Assembly: GCA_045639845.1 (NCBI GenBank)
Contig: JAZUDW010000096.1
Span: 1-25,757, forward strand
Direction of reading: 5' to 3'
Source: Colimorpha sp045639845
GTDB taxonomy: Bacteria; Bacteroidota; Bacteroidia; Bacteroidales; P3
DNA length: 25,757 bases
In this document: one piece after another, positions 22,751 through 25,757 of the stretch
Layout: the number at the start of each line of letters is the position of its first letter
Numbering within the stretch: position 1 is the first letter of the stretch
Program-made: the position numbers and the translations under genes
Notes under the pieces: model-generated
Told to the model about the DNA's origin: nothing
What the model saw: the letters and a program-made list of their open reading frames with translations, nothing else
Database searches by the model: none

Positions 22751-22906
22751 TGAAAGATTAATGTTTATTTGTTGAGTTGATGAATATTTTTCATTTGTTT
22801 ATTGAATAAAGTGATCAATGATCAGTGAGGGTATCTCTGTTTAGTTGTTTATTTTAAGTGATCACTACTTCATCACAAATCAACAATTCTACAACTTATC
22901 AACATT
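22751..22906. repeat. Dispersed intergenic repeat copy
   Basis: This gap holds TTTGTTGAGTTGA (as at 24-37), two closely spaced TGATCA sites (22812, 22819), the core module GATCAGTGAGGGTATCTCTG then TTTAGTTGTTTATTTTAAGTG (22820-22860), the palindrome AGTGATCACT (22857-22866), and ATCAACAATTC runs before the tsaB stop. The core module recurs at 21014-21057 (inverted) and at 24506-24543 and 24681-24702 (partial). Confidence 0.75.
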
Positions 22907-23605
22907 TCAGTTTTTCACGAGGCCTTTCACAACGGGTTTCTTGGCCACAAAGTCTTTCAAATAGAAAGGTTCGAAATAGGCTACATCTTCGGTTTTGTCT
23001 GATTGAAGATGCTCGGCAGCAATGAAACCCATGCCTGATGCGGAGATAACGAAATCATTGTCGAATAGTGCATTGGCATGAACACCGAGTACTTCGGTCA
23101 CCTTGGGTGCACCGTCGCCTATGAAGACGATGGACGATTGGTTAAGATAGGTATCGTAGATGCCGGCTTCGATGATATCGGCACCCGTAGGCTTGACTTC
23201 GTGAAGATTACGGTCGTAGATGGCGGCATAGCACTCCATACGTCGGGCATCGATCATAGGACATACCCAGCCTTGATAGTGGGGATGCGAGGCAAAATAC
23301 TGAGCCGCCATGCTCTGCAGCGTGGGTACGGCCAACAATGGTTTTTCGAGGGCATAGCACAATCCCTTGGCTGCACTGACACCGATGCGAAGCCCTGTGT
23401 AACTACCGGGGCCCGATGACACACATACTGCATCGAGACTGCGCGGCGACAGTGAGGCTTCGGCCAACACCTCGTTGACAAAAGGTGCCAGCCGTGATGA
23501 ATGGGCATTGGATTCTTGGCTAAATCGAGAGGCCAACACTTGGCCATCGCGCCATAACACTACCGAACATACAGGTGTGGCTGTTTCTAGAAGGAGTATT
23601 GTCAT
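22907..23605 (-). CDS. tsaB: TsaB, tRNA threonylcarbamoyladenosine biosynthesis protein
   Basis: A 232-residue ASKHA-fold protein that partners TsaD (with TsaE) in making the t6A37 modification of ANN-decoding tRNAs in the cytoplasm. Visible: N-terminal MTILLLETATPVCSVVLWRD, NAHSSRLAPFVNEVL, the diagnostic SSGPGSYTGLRIGVSAAKGL (63-82), and PMIDARRMECYAAIYD. Like other TsaB proteins it lacks the metal-binding His pair of TsaD. Its start codon overlaps the stop of the upstream DUF3298 lipoprotein by 4 nt (ATGA), so the two are co-transcribed and probably translationally coupled. No other t6A gene is in the window. Confidence 0.95.
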   Translation of the reverse strand: MTILLLETATPVCSVVLWRDGQVLASRFSQESNAHSSRLAPFVNEVLAEASLSPRSLDAVCVSSGPGSYTGLRIGVSAAKGLCYALEKPLLAVPTLQSMAAQYFASHPHYQGWVCPMIDARRMECYAAIYDRNLHEVKPTGADIIEAGIYDTYLNQSSIVFIGDGAPKVTEVLGVHANALFDNDFVISASGMGFIAAEHLQSDKTEDVAYFEPFYLKDFVAKKPVVKGLVKN

Positions 23606-24465
23606 TTTTTAAACCAATATTTATACAAAGCCGCATGGGGCTCCAGGTATTCGAAAAACTGATAGGAGGGTATCTCTATGGCAACGGGCCCCACTGCACT
23701 AGAGGCTATCTCATAGACGTTGAAATAGAAGGTGAGTGTCTCGGTATTGATAGAGAAGTTGGTGGGATGGAAGGATGCATCGGGATGGAAGGTGAAATCG
23801 TCGAGTGCATATTCGCCGTGGGTGGCACACATGGTTTCGATACCTTGCCACACTAGTTGGGCCAACGCCAAACGGGTCTGCTCGTCCCATACAAAAAGAT
23901 CACTGATGTCGAAACGATGGCCACTCACAGGATCGAACGCCAGATAGTAGGTATAGGTTTCACTATTGGCACTACCCATAAACTGCTCGCGTACCACCTG
24001 ATATGTTAGCACCTCTTTTTCGTTCAACACCGGATTAGCCTTGATAGATATGTTCCATGGCATGGGTTCGTACATCAGATCATTCTGCATCTCGTCGTCA
24101 ACAGTTCGATAGGTCTCGCGTACAGCGGCACAATATTCGCCGATAACACCTTGCGCTGAATCTACTCTCTGCACAGAAAAGCCTGCATCGTCGCCATAGC
24201 TGAAAGCAAAAGCTGTCTGCATTATCACGCTATTGATGTCATGCAAGGCAGGAAACTGCTCGTATTCTTGCAGTAACATAAGGTTGATCTCGAAATTTAC
24301 CTCGTCGGACTCATGGATAACATGCAGACTATCCATGCCTGCAGATGCAAGCGAATCGGAATAGAAATGTACCGAGGAGAACTCCAACGGAGGTTGCTTG
24401 GGGGTGCACCCTAGCACAAAGGGCATCAACAATGGAATAAGTATGATTTTATGCAATGATTTCAT
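23602..24465 (-). CDS. DUF4163/DUF3298 lipoprotein (RsiV-like domain)
   Basis: A 287-residue lipoprotein with signal MKSLHKIILIPLLMPFVLGC (lipobox VLGC, Cys20). Residues about 45-150 resemble DUF4163 and residues about 185-280 DUF3298, the domain pair of RsiV/PdaC-type extracytoplasmic proteins. Diagnostic parts are YTYYLAFDPVSGHRFDISDL and TLTFYFNVYEIASSAVGPVA followed by IEIPSYQFFEYL. RsiV binds lysozyme in Bacillus, but the Bacteroidales lipoproteins with this domain have no established function and there is no sigma factor beside it here. The gene overlaps tsaB by 4 nt. It follows 350 nt of repeat-rich DNA, so a promoter should lie there, though I cannot see a clear one. Confidence 0.88.
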   Translation of the reverse strand: MKSLHKIILIPLLMPFVLGCTPKQPPLEFSSVHFYSDSLASAGMDSLHVIHESDEVNFEINLMLLQEYEQFPALHDINSVIMQTAFAFSYGDDAGFSVQRVDSAQGVIGEYCAAVRETYRTVDDEMQNDLMYEPMPWNISIKANPVLNEKEVLTYQVVREQFMGSANSETYTYYLAFDPVSGHRFDISDLFVWDEQTRLALAQLVWQGIETMCATHGEYALDDFTFHPDASFHPTNFSINTETLTFYFNVYEIASSAVGPVAIEIPSYQFFEYLEPHAALYKYWFKK

Positions 24466-24815
24466 AAACAGACAGTCTATAATTGGATTATTGTTGATTA
24501 TTTCAGTGGTCAGTAAGGCTGTCGCTTTTTAGTTGTTTATTTGTTTAACTGTTTATGTGAGGAAGTCCGCAACCATCAAATCAACGATTCAACAAATAAA
24601 CAGCGACCAAAGGGAGACTCACTAATTACTACCTCATCTCAAATCAACGATTCAATAATTCAACAATAGTTTATTTTTTAGTGATCTGTGAGGCTATCGA
24701 TGTTCGTAGAAAAATGAAGAATCAAGAATGCAGAATTAGGAACCCACGAATGAAGCCAATCTTGATACTATATTGTTAATTCAATTAGGGATCTACTCTT
24801 CATTAACAACCATCG
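24466..24815. repeat. 350-bp intergenic region of dispersed repeats
   Basis: The gap holds a core-module variant GTGGTCAGTAAGGCTGTCGC then TTTTTAGTTGTTTATTTG (24506-24543); ATCAACGATTCAACAAATAA (24582 on) and a second such run near 24642-24665; AGCGACCAAAGGGAGACTC, a degraded relative of the block at 20971; and TTTATTTTTTAGTGATCTGTGAGGCTATCG (24671-24700, quoted here in two overlapping senses as TTTATTTTTTAGTG and GTGATCTGTGAGGCTATCG). The part from 24710 to 24815 is unlike these modules and contains TTGTTAAT / ATTAACAA (24773-24780 / 24802-24809), a weak hairpin after the LolA-like gene. I see no ORF or RNA gene. Confidence 0.7.
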
Positions 24816-25472
24816 CTATCGCATATCCACTACTTCTACGCCAGGATACTGAGCTTTGGGGTAAACGAAGTCGGCATCCTTGGTGGCCACATCGCTCTTG
24901 AAGTTGGTGACGGCATACTCGCTACTTGTAGAGTCGTAGTTGTTTAGTGTCATGCTTTTGATGACATTATTTAAGGTATTGACAACAAGTCGGATACGAT
25001 AATAGCTGCGGCGCTGCTTGGGCGTAAGGTCTATCACAGCGGTGCCATCATCGTTTTGACGGATAAATTTGGCACGATAATTCTTATTGTAATTGGAAAG
25101 CAAAAGTGCAGGATTCAGCAGATCATCGTCAGCGCTACTTACTTTGTTAACCGTCACTTCTTTAACCTCTTTGTTGAGATGCCAAACACTGGCACCGTCG
25201 CAATACAGCACATTGTCGCCGGCTTCCACTCGATACTTACCCCTGTTGAAGAGTACCTGCGCCTTCATGGTATTGGTTTGCTTCTTGTTGGCATCACGAT
25301 TCGTCAACGTCACTGAGAAACTTACAGCCGAGGCATTCATCTTTTGTGCAGCAGAACGCAGAACCTTCTCCGCTTGCTGATCTACATTGCCTTTGTTGGT
25401 ATGCGTGATCTGACCTTGCACACTTATCGAAATCGCCACAAGGATCATCATGAATGAAAGAATACGTTTCAT
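24816..25472 (-). CDS. LolA-like periplasmic lipoprotein carrier family protein
   Basis: A 218-residue exported protein with signal MKRILSFMMILVAISISVQG, giving a mature protein of about 198 residues. It has the LolA half-barrel pattern: an N-terminal amphipathic helix (AEKVLRSAAQKMNASAVSFS), then YRVEAGDNVLYCDGASVWHL, NKEVKEVTVNKV, YRIRLVVNTLNNVIKSMTLN and a closing YPGVEVVDMR. LolA carries lipoproteins from the inner to the outer membrane. Bacteroidales carry several LolA-like proteins, so whether this is the main carrier is open. It lies between folE (102 nt upstream) and the repeat gap before the DUF3298 gene, and no ftsK is in view upstream. Confidence 0.85.
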   Translation of the reverse strand: MKRILSFMMILVAISISVQGQITHTNKGNVDQQAEKVLRSAAQKMNASAVSFSVTLTNRDANKKQTNTMKAQVLFNRGKYRVEAGDNVLYCDGASVWHLNKEVKEVTVNKVSSADDDLLNPALLLSNYNKNYRAKFIRQNDDGTAVIDLTPKQRRSYYRIRLVVNTLNNVIKSMTLNNYDSTSSEYAVTNFKSDVATKDADFVYPKAQYPGVEVVDMR

Positions 25473-25574
25473 ATTTAAAAATTACTTTATAATTTATAGT
25501 GATAACTACAAAACGTCAAGATTATTGCATTGACAGCTTCAAGGATGCAGCCGAGGAATCAACACGTACAGTCA

Positions 25575-25757
25575 TCAATGAAGGTTTACGCCAATCATAT
25601 GCATGAACTCTTCACGCGTCTTGCTGTCTTTCATGAACGCACCTGTGAAATCGGACGTGGTGGTGACGGAGTTCTGCTTCTGAACCCCGCGCATCGACAT
25701 ACAGAAATGTCGGGCTTCAATGACTACAGCCACGCCGATAGGATCGAGCGTATTCTG
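25575..25757 (-). CDS. folE: GTP cyclohydrolase I, C-terminal part (cut by window edge)
   Basis: The last 60 codons of a minus-strand gene whose start lies beyond the window. The frame reads QNTLDPIGVAVVIEARHFCM, then SMRGVQKQNSVTTTSDFTGA, and ends with EEFMHMIGVNLH before a TGA stop at 25575-25577. This is the C-terminal end of FolE type I: the Cys in ARHFCM matches the zinc-binding Cys, and RGVQKQNS is a signature segment. The enzyme converts GTP to dihydroneopterin triphosphate, the first step of tetrahydrofolate and of preQ0/queuosine synthesis, so it may feed the same pathway as queF in this window. No frame break is visible in the part present. Confidence 0.93.
   Translation of the reverse strand, partial: QNTLDPIGVAVVIEARHFCMSMRGVQKQNSVTTTSDFTGAFMKDSKTREEFMHMIGVNLH

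Overview
The window looks like chromosomal DNA of a Bacteroidales bacterium. Reasons: two secreted proteases end in type IX secretion (T9SS) sorting domains; there are lipoproteins and a DUF4105/Lnb-like protein of Bacteroidetes type; promoters fit the Bacteroidetes pattern TTG - about 19 nt - TAnnTTTG; and no clear Shine-Dalgarno sites precede the genes. A GH89 alpha-N-acetylglucosaminidase suggests a host-glycan niche such as gut or mouth. T9SS cargo fits Prevotellaceae, Porphyromonadaceae or uncultured relatives better than gut Bacteroides, but I cannot name the genus.

Layout: 1-122 degenerate TTGTTGAATC-type repeats; 123-1046 a FISUMP-like lipoprotein; 1082-1133 a perfect bidirectional terminator. 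1229-6166 (minus) is a three-gene envelope cluster read as Lnb-like protein, intact DUF3857/transglutaminase, then a paralogue without its catalytic residues. 6355-6771 (minus) is a small lipoprotein behind a promoter in a 97-bp tandem duplication. 7019-9238 (minus) is GH89. 9645-15064 (plus) holds mutS2, mutL and a rhomboid protease. 15262-18830 (minus) holds two tandem lysyl-endopeptidase-like T9SS cargo proteases. 19195-20727 (plus) is glyS. 21072-25757 (minus) holds queF, a DppB-type permease, tsaB overlapping a DUF3298 lipoprotein, a LolA-like protein, and the C-terminal end of folE cut by the window edge.

Most genes are housekeeping (translation, tRNA modification, DNA repair) or envelope and secretion functions. 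I found no phage, insertion sequence, CRISPR array, tRNA or rRNA, and no obvious new multi-gene system.

The least explained signal is non-coding. At least six intergenic gaps share a mosaic of short modules: TGATCA-centred palindromes, (A)ATCAACRATTCAACAA runs, a block near GTGAGGCTATCTCTGTTTAG, a TGGAGCTAAC block, and a TCCGACAA...GGGTGGTATT block. They recur in both orientations and look like a dispersed repeat family of unknown role. The most interesting protein-level points are the changed endonuclease motif in MutL, the different specificity-pocket residues in the two tandem proteases, and the active/inactive transglutaminase pair.
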